This document shows positions 53,045-61,684 of a DNA stretch of 64,000 nt, piece after piece. Origin of the DNA: G963668345 sp965226215 (GTDB lineage: Bacteria > Acidobacteriota > Terriglobia > Bryobacterales > UBA6623); contig CBDDCH010000002.1 of assembly GCA_965226215.1 (NCBI GenBank), positions 4,092,001 through 4,156,000 on the forward strand, given 5' to 3'. The translations under genes and the position numbers were made by a program. The notes below the pieces were generated by a model. That model did no database searches. It was given only the letters and a program-made list of their open reading frames with translations, and had not been told where the DNA came from. Positions within the stretch are counted from its first letter, which is position 1. Each line of letters begins with the position of its first letter.

Positions 53045-54943
53045 ATGAGGGCTTTTCTGGCCACGGCAGTTGCTCTTCTCTTTTGCGTGGCCGCGCAGGC
53101 GTTCGACGCATGCCAGTCTGTCCCGGTTTACGAGCCTTGCGAAATCGAATTCGAGATGACCGAGGCCGAGGCCGGGGAGCATCCCAACCCGTATCTGAGC
53201 GTTGAGCTGCGGGCTGAGTTTCGGTCTCCGAAAGGCGGCCGCACCAAGGTGATGCCAGGTTTTTGGGATGGCGGCCGCCGCTTCAAGATCCGATTCTCTC
53301 CCCTGGATGAAGGTCATTGGGATTTCCGCATCATCTCCAACCTCCCGAGCGTATCTCGCAAGACGGGAGGCTTCGAGGCATCCGCGTCTGGGACGCCGGG
53401 ATTCATACGCATCTTCAATACTCGTTATTTTCGGTATGACGCGCCTGAAACCGCACACTTTTGGATGGGTGACACCTGCTACACCTTCGCCACCATACCT
53501 TGGCAGATCTTCCAGGGCTTGATCGATGTTCGCGCCGGGCAAAAGTTCAACCACATTAGGGGCCTCGTCCTGAGTGATAAGAAGAACGCAGCCGAGCTGT
53601 TCGCCGATCCCGACCGGGTGCAGCCCGGGTATTTTCGGGAAGTCGACCGCCGAGTAGCCTATATGAACAGCAAAGGGATCACCTATGACCTGATCCTCGG
53701 CGGCGACGAAAATCAGTTAGCCACTCTGCTGCCCCACCGTCGCCAACGAGAACGTTATGTCCGCTATCTTGTCGCCCGCTACGCGGCGATGAACATGACC
53801 TGGCAGGGCGTTGAGAAATACGAGGAGTACGAAAACGGCCGCAAGTTTCTGCGGGAGATCAATACCTACATTGAGCGGCTTGATCCTTATAAGCACCCTC
53901 GCTCGACGCATACCGTTACTACTTCGAGCCCTCTGTTGGGAGACGGCTGGATGAACTATGTGATTCAGCGATCGTCGGATGGCAATCTCGCGACAGTCGA
54001 ATTCGCGATCTTTCCCGTGCCGTTCGTGAACGCAGGAGTCGCTCCGGAGGCCAATGGCGCCGGTACGCCCGGCTCACGAGACGTCGACAGCGATACCCTG
54101 CGTCGCCGGATGTGGAACGCGGCCCTTCGAGGCCAGCACCCTACTTTCGCCAACAGCGGCACTTACGGCGGGGAGGGCAACCGTGTCGAATTGCGTCATG
54201 CTGATTCGCCGGCAGCCAGGCAAATGACGCATCTCTACGAGTTTTTTGAGCAGACCCGCTATTGGGACCTGCTGCCCTACTTCCGCGTGGAAGGCGGTCC
54301 GGCGTTGTCGCTGGAAGTCTATCCCTATCGCAGTGATACGCCGCGCGGTGTGGAATACATTGTGTACGTAGAAAAACCCGTACCGATTGAACTACTCGTG
54401 CCGAAGGGCAAATACGACGTCAGTTGGTTCAATCCTCTGGATGGGAGCTGGCTGGACCAGAAAAAAAAGTTCAAGGGAGAGCGCTTTAGGGCCGCAGGGC
54501 CACCCGATGACTCTCACGACTGGGTCCTTTATGTGCGTCGGGAAGGCAAGAAGCAAAGCATGAATCAGTCCTACCTATTGGAGTCGCGGCGGCCGCCCAT
54601 CAAGAAAGTGGAAACCGCCGAATCGGAGACTCCTTTTGAAATACAACTGCCGGACGATGCGGAGCTGGTCGTAGGCCGCAAGTTCGATTTCAACGCGACG
54701 CTGACGAAGGAGGGCAGGGTGGCCAAGAAGATGCAGTGGCTGTGGACTTTTGAGGTGTCCGGTTCCGCCCTGGGCCCACGCGTCCTCGGGACGACGCAGT
54801 TTGGCCGCACCAAGATCCCACCGAATATGGCCAGACGGTACCCAGCGACGCTCCAGCTTCGATTGCTCGGCGTCGACGGTAATGGCCGCCTTTTCGAGGC
54901 TTTTCGAGCGTACCGACTCGTGAAAGAGCGACCGCCGGATTAA
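53045..54943 (+). CDS. Exported DUF5060/DUF4038-type glycosidase-like protein
   Basis: 632 residues. Signal peptide MRAFLATAVALLFCVAAQA. The DUF5060 beta domain (about 25-120) reads EPCEIEFEMTEAEAG ... FKIRFSPLDEGHWDFRI. A TIM-barrel part related to DUF4038 apiosidases follows: FRYDAPETAHFWMGDTCYTF, YMNSKGITYDLILGG, YLVARYAAMNMTWQGVEKYE. A beta-sandwich C-terminal region (about 500-632) ends the protein. Likely cleaves plant cell-wall side chains in the periplasm or outside. The acid/base residues are not certain from sequence. No carbohydrate-uptake genes adjacent. Confidence 0.78.
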   Translation: MRAFLATAVALLFCVAAQAFDACQSVPVYEPCEIEFEMTEAEAGEHPNPYLSVELRAEFRSPKGGRTKVMPGFWDGGRRFKIRFSPLDEGHWDFRIISNLPSVSRKTGGFEASASGTPGFIRIFNTRYFRYDAPETAHFWMGDTCYTFATIPWQIFQGLIDVRAGQKFNHIRGLVLSDKKNAAELFADPDRVQPGYFREVDRRVAYMNSKGITYDLILGGDENQLATLLPHRRQRERYVRYLVARYAAMNMTWQGVEKYEEYENGRKFLREINTYIERLDPYKHPRSTHTVTTSSPLLGDGWMNYVIQRSSDGNLATVEFAIFPVPFVNAGVAPEANGAGTPGSRDVDSDTLRRRMWNAALRGQHPTFANSGTYGGEGNRVELRHADSPAARQMTHLYEFFEQTRYWDLLPYFRVEGGPALSLEVYPYRSDTPRGVEYIVYVEKPVPIELLVPKGKYDVSWFNPLDGSWLDQKKKFKGERFRAAGPPDDSHDWVLYVRREGKKQSMNQSYLLESRRPPIKKVETAESETPFEIQLPDDAELVVGRKFDFNATLTKEGRVAKKMQWLWTFEVSGSALGPRVLGTTQFGRTKIPPNMARRYPATLQLRLLGVDGNGRLFEAFRAYRLVKERPPD

Positions 54944-55006
54944 GCGGTCCGTTTCGTAAGTTTCGGTCACGTATATTTAGAAGCGAGGTGGACGATCGGG
55001 AACTTC

Positions 55007-55030
55007 GGGCACGGCATGCCGTGCCCCTAC
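55007..55030. repeat. Dispersed palindrome GTAGGGGC-family, site 5 (inverted)
   Basis: GGGCACGGCATGCCGTGCCC followed by CTAC. Same palindrome as site 1 with the flank on the other side. It overlaps the apparent start region of tsaB, so an ATG inside it (55016) looks like a start but probably is not. Confidence 0.8.
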
Positions 55031-55039
55031 ATTTTGCTC

Positions 55040-55723
55040 ATGCTGCTTCTCGCGATCGACACCACAAGCTTTCACGGCGGGGTTTCGCTCGCCGGCAACG
55101 ACGAGATTCTGGAGACAAAACCCATCCACGCTCCCAGTGGATTCGGGACCGTTATCTATCAAGAGATACGTTCCCTGCTCGAGAGGCAGCGTCTGCATCT
55201 GCGCGACATCGACTGCTACGCGGCCGCGGCGGGGCCGGGGTCGTTCACGGGAATCAGAATCGGCTTAGCGGTCGTCAAGTCTCTGGCGGAAGCTCACGGG
55301 AAAAAGGTGGTTCCGGTATCGAACCTGACGGCGCTGGCTAGGGCCGGGAGTGGGTGTTATCGTGCGCCTATCCTCGATGCCCGCCGCGGCGAGGTATACG
55401 CGGCTGTCTACGATGATCAGCTTCGGCCGGTGGTCGATGAAGTCGTGACGCTGTGGGAGGACTTTTTGCGGCTCGTGGGAGACCGCGAAGTCAGCTTTTT
55501 GTCGCAGGATTCGAATATGTTTGCAGCGGGTGGGGCGGCGCCGATCGAAACACAGAGCCAGGCTCGCTACCGAACCGTCACGGTATCCACTTGTTTGGCC
55601 GAAGCCGCTGCTCAAGTGGCTGTTGCGTGTGTGGCAGAGGGAAAAGTGATGCCACCGGAAGCGGTAGATGCAAACTACATCCGGCGACCGGACGCCGAGT
55701 TGAAGTGGAAAGATCCTGATTGA
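55040..55723 (+). CDS. tsaB: tRNA threonylcarbamoyladenosine biosynthesis protein TsaB
   Basis: 227 residues from ATG 55040 (MLLLAIDTTSFHGGVSLAGN). The frame runs upstream to ATG 55016, but those codons are the GTAGGGGC palindrome. ASKHA-type fold with AAAGPGSFTGIRIGLAVV, the TsaB signature, and LDARRGEVYAAVYDD. TsaB pairs with TsaD in making t6A37 of ANN-decoding tRNAs. No tsaD or tsaE in the window. Ends 22 bp before the convergent moaA stop. Confidence 0.88.
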   Translation: MLLLAIDTTSFHGGVSLAGNDEILETKPIHAPSGFGTVIYQEIRSLLERQRLHLRDIDCYAAAAGPGSFTGIRIGLAVVKSLAEAHGKKVVPVSNLTALARAGSGCYRAPILDARRGEVYAAVYDDQLRPVVDEVVTLWEDFLRLVGDREVSFLSQDSNMFAAGGAAPIETQSQARYRTVTVSTCLAEAAAQVAVACVAEGKVMPPEAVDANYIRRPDAELKWKDPD

Positions 55724-55744
55724 GGGTCGTGGTCCGGCTGTCGA

Positions 55745-56761
55745 CTACCCACCCAGCGTGATCATTTCGATCTTCTTATGCCGGCCGGGTTGGTAGCCTT
55801 GGCGGGAGTTCATGGCCAGGAATCGTTCTTCGGAGTAGCGGTCGGCCCGGGCATTCCAAATTGAGCCGATCGAATCACGGAGTTCCTGATCGCTCGCTCC
55901 TAAGCGCATGGGCGTCTTGAGATCATGCCCCTGTTGTGAGAAGAGACAGGTCACCATTTTGCCGTCCGCGGTGAGCCGGCCCCGCGTACAGCTTGTGCAG
56001 AAGGGTTCGGTCACCGAAGCGATAACACCGATATCTCCGCCTCCATCGACGAACTCGTAGTCGACGGAAGGAGCACTCCCTTGGTCTCTACCAACCTCCC
56101 GGAGTGAGTAACGGGCGCTGATCCGTTCGAGGATTTCGGCCTTGGAGACCATCTTCCCCGAGGTCCACTGGTTAGCGTTGCCGACATCCATATACTCGAT
56201 GAAGCGCATCGCGAAGCCGTTGTCCCGGGAGAACTCGACCAGGTCGATGATCTCGTCATCGTTGACGCCTCTTTCGACCACGGCGTTGATCTTGATGGGT
56301 CCAAAGCCCTGGCTCTTGGCAGCGAATAGGCCCTCGAGAACTTTGTCGAGCTCGCCGCGTTTCGTCATCCGGCGGAACTTCTCCGGCTGAAGGGTGTCGA
56401 GGCTCACATTGACGCGCCGTAACCCGGCGGCCCTCAGTGCGGCCACTTGGGGAGCCAGTAGGGCGGCATTCGTCGTCAGGCAAAGATCTTTAATGCCAGG
56501 AAGAAGGCAGAGCTTGCTAATCAATTGGTTCAAGTTCTTACGGAGCAGTGGTTCGCCACCGGTCAAGCGGATCTTGTCGACACCGAGGCGAACGAAGAGC
56601 GCTGCAAGCCGGGCTATCTCCTCGTAGGTCAGAATCTCGGCACGCTTGATCCACTCGTACTCGTCAAGGGGCATGCAGTAGGTGCAACGGAAATTGCAGC
56701 GGTCGGTTACGGAGATTCGCAGGTCCTTGAGCGGTCGCTGGAAGGTGTCCTTTGGCATCAC
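55745..56761 (-). CDS. moaA: GTP 3',8-cyclase MoaA (molybdenum cofactor synthesis)
   Basis: 338 residues. Radical-SAM cluster site TDRCNFRCTYCMP, SAM-binding RLTGGEPLLRKN, the second cluster site CTSCTRGRLTADGKMVTCLF and the C-terminal Gly-Gly needed for catalysis. First step of Moco synthesis, converting GTP to 3',8-cyclo-7,8-dihydro-GTP. No moaC or moaE adjacent. A run of ten C (56780-56789) lies 18 bp upstream of the ATG, which is unusual for a leader. Confidence 0.96.
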   Translation of the reverse strand: MMPKDTFQRPLKDLRISVTDRCNFRCTYCMPLDEYEWIKRAEILTYEEIARLAALFVRLGVDKIRLTGGEPLLRKNLNQLISKLCLLPGIKDLCLTTNAALLAPQVAALRAAGLRRVNVSLDTLQPEKFRRMTKRGELDKVLEGLFAAKSQGFGPIKINAVVERGVNDDEIIDLVEFSRDNGFAMRFIEYMDVGNANQWTSGKMVSKAEILERISARYSLREVGRDQGSAPSVDYEFVDGGGDIGVIASVTEPFCTSCTRGRLTADGKMVTCLFSQQGHDLKTPMRLGASDQELRDSIGSIWNARADRYSEERFLAMNSRQGYQPGRHKKIEMITLGG

Positions 56762-57325
56762 AAGTTCGGAGCGGTTGTGCCCCCCCCCCGACGGGATAAA
56801 GCTTATTCTAGCGCGGACTGCCCTCCGCGCTAGCCCGCTTTTCTCGCCAGGTGGCGAGGCGAACGCTGTACAAGCGCTGGAGCTTCACAAGATGAAGTGC
56901 CGGATTGGCGGACTAAACTTCTCGCGGTTGCCCGATGGGTCCATGCGGGCTAGCAGCTGCTTGAGCCGCTCAGAAGTCAATCGGGCGAGCTGGAAAGCGA
57001 GTCGGCTCAAGGCCCTGGCGGTGCTACGATGGGACAGCTCAACACAAGGCTTGTACCGACAGCTATTCTTTTAGGGTAGAATGGACAGGCTATCAAGGCC
57101 CTGGCAGCGGTGCTGCATGGACGCAGAATGCGGGATTGTGGTCAACTTCGCGAATCCCGAGGGGCTCATGGTCGACAGTGTCTCCTGCTTGTGGGCGACA
57201 TCGATCGCTGTGAGCGCCGGCGACTACGACCGAGACGAGTGCAAAAGCCTAGATCCGGCAGGTTGCGTTCAGGCCGCGCGCGCTGGAAAGCACTTGCGAG
57301 CCTGATGAAAAGGAGCTAAAGCACG
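56762..57325. other. Intergenic upstream of moaA and of the membrane protein
   Basis: Contains C10 at 56780-56789 in the moaA leader. No gene recognised: open plus-strand frames (57081-57305 and others) lack ribosome-binding sites or family features. Promoters for both flanking genes must lie here. Confidence 0.4.
56780..56789. repeat. C10 homopolymer upstream of moaA
   Basis: Ten consecutive C (G10 in moaA sense), 18 bp before the moaA ATG. Not inside the coding frame. If variable it would change leader length rather than frame. Confidence 0.8.
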
Positions 57326-57724
57326 ATGGATGTGAAAAAATTTCTGCTTGCATCGTGGGCCGGCGGGATTCTGTTCTTCGTTTCGGGTTTTCTCGCGTAT
57401 GGAGTCCTGCTTCGCGACTTCATGGTGGCGGCCGGCATGAACATGAAAGAGACACCTGACATGGGAGTATTGATCCTGTCTCAGCTGATCTTTGGGGTGT
57501 TTCTCACGATGGTGTTGAGGCGCTGGGAGGGAGCGGTAACTCTCGCCCAGGGAGCGAAGGTCGGCGCGGTGCTCGTCCTGTTGCTGACGTTGGGATCTAG
57601 CCTCGTCGAGTACGCCACCACGAACGCGTTGAACCCAGCCGTGATTCCGGTAAGAGCGGTGGTGTCGGCCGTCCAAGGCGCCTTGGCGGGCGGAGCCATC
57701 AGCGCCGTGCTGGGCCGCGGCTAA
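57326..57724 (+). CDS. DUF1761-like inner-membrane protein
   Basis: 132 residues with four hydrophobic helices: LLASWAGGILFFVSGFLAYG, VLILSQLIFGVFLTMVL, GAKVGAVLVLLLTLGSSLVE and RAVVSAVQGALAGGAISAVL. Start ATG preceded by AAGGAGC. Resembles the DUF1761/DUF2177 small membrane families by pattern; function unknown. Single gene. Confidence 0.65.
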   Translation: MDVKKFLLASWAGGILFFVSGFLAYGVLLRDFMVAAGMNMKETPDMGVLILSQLIFGVFLTMVLRRWEGAVTLAQGAKVGAVLVLLLTLGSSLVEYATTNALNPAVIPVRAVVSAVQGALAGGAISAVLGRG

Positions 57725-58039
57725 AAAAAGCCCGGCGCCTCCAACAAGGGCACTGAGCCCGATTTCAGCCTCAAGGGGACATCTAGTTGATCGCCAATCC
57801 GGACAAGCGCTGGGAGGGGTTACTCGCGCTAAACGGACTCAAGCCCAAAGTTCCCAGTACGGGGTTTGGGGCAGCGCCCATGTCATTCGCCCCGAAAGGG
57901 GAAAACCTTCCAGCAAGTCGGCAGGCTTAGGCGATGTGTGTTTATGAGATGAGTCCTAGTGTTCTCACATTGGCCTATAATGAGGGCAGCCGGCAGGTTC
58001 TGAGTGTTGGCGTGGCGAGTAGGGTGAGACAAGAATAGG
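57725..58039. other. Intergenic upstream of the IscA-type gene
   Basis: Begins with AAAAAAAGCCCGGCGCC right after the membrane gene. No terminator with a clean stem. CCCCGAAAGGGGAAAACC at 57892 is a small hairpin. No gene or known RNA recognised. Confidence 0.35.
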
Positions 58040-58360
58040 ATGATCGAGGTAACTCCTAAGGCTGTCGAGCGGATTCGACAGATGCTCCAAGAGAATCAAG
58101 TCGAGGGCGGACTGCGGCTCGGCGTGGTTGGGGGCGGCTGCTCGGGGTTGAGTTACAAGTTCAAGTTCGAGAGTAAGCCGCGTCCCGCGGACACGGTTTT
58201 CGAGGTCGGCGGGGTTACTCTGGTTGTCGATCCCAAGAGTTACGAATACCTCAACGGTCTTACCCTCGACTACCAGGAATCGTTGATCGAACAGGCTTTC
58301 GTCTTTCACAATCCCAACGCAACGAAAAGCTGCGGCTGCGGGAAGTCATTCTTGGTCTGA
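58040..58360 (+). CDS. IscA/ErpA-type iron-sulfur cluster carrier
   Basis: 106 residues, the family length. The three cluster-binding cysteines are present: GGGCSGLSYKF (Cys35 by my count) and SCGCGKSF (the C-x-C near the C-terminus). A-type carriers pass Fe-S clusters to client enzymes. NadA, a 4Fe-4S enzyme, is coded 6 bp downstream, so cluster delivery to NadA is a natural guess. Whether it is IscA, SufA or ErpA cannot be decided. Confidence 0.92.
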   Translation: MIEVTPKAVERIRQMLQENQVEGGLRLGVVGGGCSGLSYKFKFESKPRPADTVFEVGGVTLVVDPKSYEYLNGLTLDYQESLIEQAFVFHNPNATKSCGCGKSFLV

Positions 58361-58366
58361 GGTTCC

Positions 58367-59422
58367 ATGCAGAACCGCCCGGAGTTCGCAACCTGGCACG
58401 AGAGATTTAATCGCTTCGCGGGCGATCTCTATCCCCACCGTTACACCCGCGATTATGTCACCGACCTCGTCGAGATCGGCCACGAAGTTCTCTCGCTGGC
58501 CCGCGAGAAGAATTCACTCATCGTCGCTCACAACTACCAGTATCCCGAGCTGCAGGAAGTTGCCGAGGAAGTGGGCGACTCGCTTGGGCTGAGCCAGTAC
58601 GTTGCGAGCCGAGAGAGCGAGCGGGTGGACTTTTGCGGGGTCTGGTTCATGGGCGAGACGGCGAAAACGATCGTCGGGGATCGTTCGAAAGTGTACATGC
58701 CGGACAAACCAGGCTGTTCGCTTGTGGAGTCGATTGAACATTTGCGCATTACGGCATGGGTCGATCGAAACCCGGGTGGCGTGGTCGTCTCCTATATCAA
58801 CACTGACGCCCGGACGAAGGCGCTGAGCGATTACATTTGTACCTCCCGAAACGCTGCCCAGGTGCTCGAGCACGCGGCTCGTGACCACCCTGGGCAACGC
58901 ATCTTATTCTTGCCGGACAAGTACCTTGGAGCCGTCGCGCTGTCCCAAACCGACGTGGACCCAGGGCGGGTGGACCTCTACGACGGCGCCTGCCACGTTC
59001 ACGCGAAGATTGGGGAAAGGGCCATTGAAGAGGCGTTCGACCGTCACCCGGACGCGGACCTGCTGATTCACCCCGAGTGCGGCTGCTCATCTTCTTGTTT
59101 GTCGAAAACGGTCCATGGCACCTCGCCTTACAAGCGAGCTTATTATCTATCCACCTCGGGCATGCTGCGTCACGCGGAGGGTTCAGCGAACCAGGAATTT
59201 GTCGTGGCCACAGAGATGGGCATGCTCTACCGGCTGCGGCGAGCCTTACCGGAAAAGACGTTTCACCCGGTGTCGGAAAACGCGGTTTGTGAGTACATGA
59301 AGATGAACACCCTCGAGAAACTCTTGGGATCGCTTCAAGACGATCGCATAGAGGTCATTGTGGACGGCGAGATCCGCGAAAAGGCCCAAGCCGCCATCCA
59401 GCGAATGCTTACGATTCAGTGA
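58367..59422 (+). CDS. nadA: Quinolinate synthase
   Basis: 351 residues. Condenses iminoaspartate and DHAP to quinolinate, an early step of NAD synthesis. The three cysteines of the 4Fe-4S cluster are in FCGVWFMGETAK, HPECGCSSSC and SENAVCEYMKMN. AHNYQYPELQEVA and SYINTDARTKALSDY are family segments. It follows the IscA-type gene by 6 bp and is surely co-transcribed. nadB and nadC are not in the window. Confidence 0.96.
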   Translation: MQNRPEFATWHERFNRFAGDLYPHRYTRDYVTDLVEIGHEVLSLAREKNSLIVAHNYQYPELQEVAEEVGDSLGLSQYVASRESERVDFCGVWFMGETAKTIVGDRSKVYMPDKPGCSLVESIEHLRITAWVDRNPGGVVVSYINTDARTKALSDYICTSRNAAQVLEHAARDHPGQRILFLPDKYLGAVALSQTDVDPGRVDLYDGACHVHAKIGERAIEEAFDRHPDADLLIHPECGCSSSCLSKTVHGTSPYKRAYYLSTSGMLRHAEGSANQEFVVATEMGMLYRLRRALPEKTFHPVSENAVCEYMKMNTLEKLLGSLQDDRIEVIVDGEIREKAQAAIQRMLTIQ

Positions 59423-59743
59423 CCGCGGATCGCAACCCCGATAAGTTCAGCCGGATCGCAGTGGAAAACACAGGTCCCGCTCGGGTTGGTCCACGCCAGC
59501 CTGCCGCGGGCGCAGCTGAATCGCAGAGCGGTTGAGAGCTGAACAAGCAACCGTCTCCTCCCTGAAAAAGCTCCTCGGGATGGTAGGCGTAGCCGGCCGC
59601 CCTCTTTTCTTGTCTTATTGAAGCGCGTAACGCTGTCGCTGCTGGGCTAGGCGACTGGCGAGACCAGGAAATCCCGCTGTGAACGGCGGGATTCTATCGG
59701 CTCCCGCGGCACTTCATCCCCAACCCTTTAAATCCTTCAATTG
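59423..59743. other. Intergenic, no gene recognised
   Basis: GC-rich, without credible frames. Ends at an AT-rich block near 59730. No known RNA recognised. Confidence 0.35.
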
Positions 59744-59780
59744 TTGAGAAAATCCTGTTGAAAAGTTGTATAAAACTTTT
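59744..59780 (+). promoter_or_regulatory. Possible promoter with inverted repeat upstream of the TonB-type gene
   Basis: TTGAGA (59744-59749) and TATAAA (59769-59774) with a 19-bp spacer. The latter lies inside the inverted repeat AAAAGTT-GTATAA-AACTTTT (59761-59780). AT-rich block in GC-rich DNA, about 210 bp before the gene. The palindrome might be an operator. Weakly supported. Confidence 0.35.
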
Positions 59781-59986
59781 GCAAAGCTTGTGGTCAAACG
59801 AGCACAGTTCAGCGTATACTCTGACTCTTTCGCTATGATGGCCTTGTACCGTTTGGAGCAGTGAGAGGGGTCACTGCCAGGGGCGTGGGCAACAGCCGGA
59901 GGGCCTAAGAAGAAGCCACAAAATCCCTCGGTGTAGTTTTGACAATGCTCTGCACCGGTGACAGCGAACGGGTCGGGTGAAATGAC

Positions 59987-60502
59987 TTGACCCAAAAAGC
60001 GAAAAGAAGCCGCATGTTCTTTTTCCGTCCCGCGGTAAGATGGGCGTCACTTCTTGGGATGGGCCTAGCCGTTGCGTGGGCTCAAACTGCTCAGATTGCC
60101 GGCACGATCACCGACCCGACGGGAGCAGCGATCGTCACGGCCGACATCACCGTCACCCAGCTAGAGACCGGCCTCGAGAGAAAAACGACGTCCAACGCAA
60201 AAGGCCGTTACGCCGTTCCGCTGCTGCCGCCCGGACGCTATCGGGTTTCCGCCCAACATGACGACTTCGTTCCGGTGGCCCACTGGGGGATCATTCTCTC
60301 GGCGGACCAGAATGTTCGGCTGGATTTCAGCCTAGAAGTCGGCCAGGTAACTGAGCAAATCACGGTTGAGGGAGACGTCTCGCAGGTTGACGTCGAGACG
60401 GCGACTCTCCGTCAGGTCATCGAACGGCGTCGCTTGGTTGATCTTCCACTGGAAGAGCCGCAACGCGGCCGAACTCACCTTGCTGGTGGCGGGGGTCTAT
60501 GA
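59987..60502 (+). pseudogene. Oar-like TonB-dependent outer-membrane protein, N-terminal segment (frame 1)
   Basis: Signal peptide AVRWASLLGMGLAVAWAQ, then a carboxypeptidase-regulatory-like domain: QIAGTITDPTGAAIVTADIT ... RYAVPLLPPGRYRVSAQHDD. The plug domain begins ITVEGDVSQVDVETATLRQV. The frame then shifts at about 60451 (one G too many in CTGGAAGAG) and ends at 60502. The normal continuation (NAAELTLLVAGVYEAPAAGT) runs in another frame to the G9 run at 60609-60617, which shifts it back. The whole gene is about 1100 codons. Such proteins import glycans or peptides across the outer membrane; substrate unknown. Confidence 0.75.
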
Positions 60503-60608
60503 AGCGCCGGCCGCCGGTACCCTCAGAAACAGCGCCGTGCAGTTCCCGGGATCTCTGGCGATCTCGGCCAGCGGTGCGCGCCAGAACCAAATCGGCTACA
60601 ACCTAGAT

Positions 60609-60617
60609 GGGGGGGGG
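60609..60617. repeat. G9 homopolymer inside the TonB-type gene
   Basis: Nine consecutive G at a NLDGG codon cluster where seven or ten would keep the frame. Together with the single extra G near 60451 it partly restores the reading frame downstream. Confidence 0.85.
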
Positions 60618-61678
60618 TGCATCACGATACGTTGACGCAGGTCAACGCGCCTTTCCCCATGCCCGACGCCCTTCAGGAGTTCAGCGTACAAACCAGTAAC
60701 TACAGCGCGGAATTCGGATCGAACACCGGCGCAGTCGTTAACGTGGTCAGCAAGAGCGGCACGAACGAATTTCACGGCAATGCCTTCGCTTTTCATCGCA
60801 ACGAGGTATTTAATGCCCGGAACGTTTTTGCGGATGAGCGCGATCCGTTGAAGCGGACGCAATTCGGCGCAACCCTTGGGGGACCGTTTTCGGTGCCAGG
60901 GCTTTACCGCGGATCGAACCGGACTTTCTTTTTCCTGGGATACCAGGGAACTCGCCGCCGAACACAGGACAACGCACTGACCGCACTTGTGCCCACCGAG
61001 GCCCAACGACAGGGTGATTTCTCTGATCTTCCGTTCCCGGTGGTCGATCCTCAAACAGGGGATCCATTCCCCGGCAACAGTATTCCGGTGGACCGCCTTG
61101 ACCCGGTCGCGGCGAACTTTCTAGATTTCTTGCCCACTGCAACCGGAAGCGGGGAGGTTTTTGTTCCCCAACCGGACAGCCAAGACTTTGACGAAATCTT
61201 AGTGCGGGCCGACCACGAGCTGACGTCCCGAGATCGCCTTGGCTTGCGTTATTTCCTGGATGATTTTCTCGACCGATCTAGCTGGGACGGCCGCAACTTG
61301 CTGCTGTTTACGAACTCAGCCGACAATCGGGTACAGGACTTCCGTCTGAGCGAAACTCACATCTTCTCGCCTCGGGTAGTCAACGAATCGAGCTTCAGCC
61401 ATTCGCGCTACGTTACGAACCGCGCCGGCCCGCCCGATGCCCCCAACGCTGTCGACTTAGGCGCCAACGTACACAACCCGAGCGGTATGTCCGGCATGCG
61501 GGTGTTTGTCTTTGGGTTTTTCGACACCACAGCTTCGGATCGTTTAACCATTTTGCGTCAGAACTACACGGTGGCGGACGATGTGAAGTGGGTTTCGGGT
61601 CGCCATAACCTTTCGTTTGGCGGTAGGTATCAGCGTTCTTTGTTCAACCAGGAAACTAAGTTCCGTTCCGGGGGCTAG
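60617..61678 (+). pseudogene. Oar-like TonB-dependent outer-membrane protein, plug and first barrel segment
   Basis: Reads TLTQVNAPFPMPDALQEFSV, QTSNYSAEFGSNTGAVVNVV, SKSGTNEFHGNAFAFHRNEV, the typical plug-to-barrel transition, then barrel strands up to KFRSGG and TAG (61676-61678). The same frame goes on immediately in the next segment (WFVLGHATGHATSDFLLGRL), so the stop is a single nonsense codon or error. The apparent ATG here is not a natural start. Confidence 0.8.
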
Positions 61679-61684
61679 TGGTTC

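Noticed and set aside
55016..55039. Upstream ATG of tsaB at 55016
   Set aside because: It lies inside a dispersed palindrome; the family N-terminus starts at 55040.
20054..61678. Genome-wide reassignment of TAG as a sense codon
   Set aside because: bamA, skp and clpP all end at TAG in normal family positions, and one of the four internal stops is TAA.
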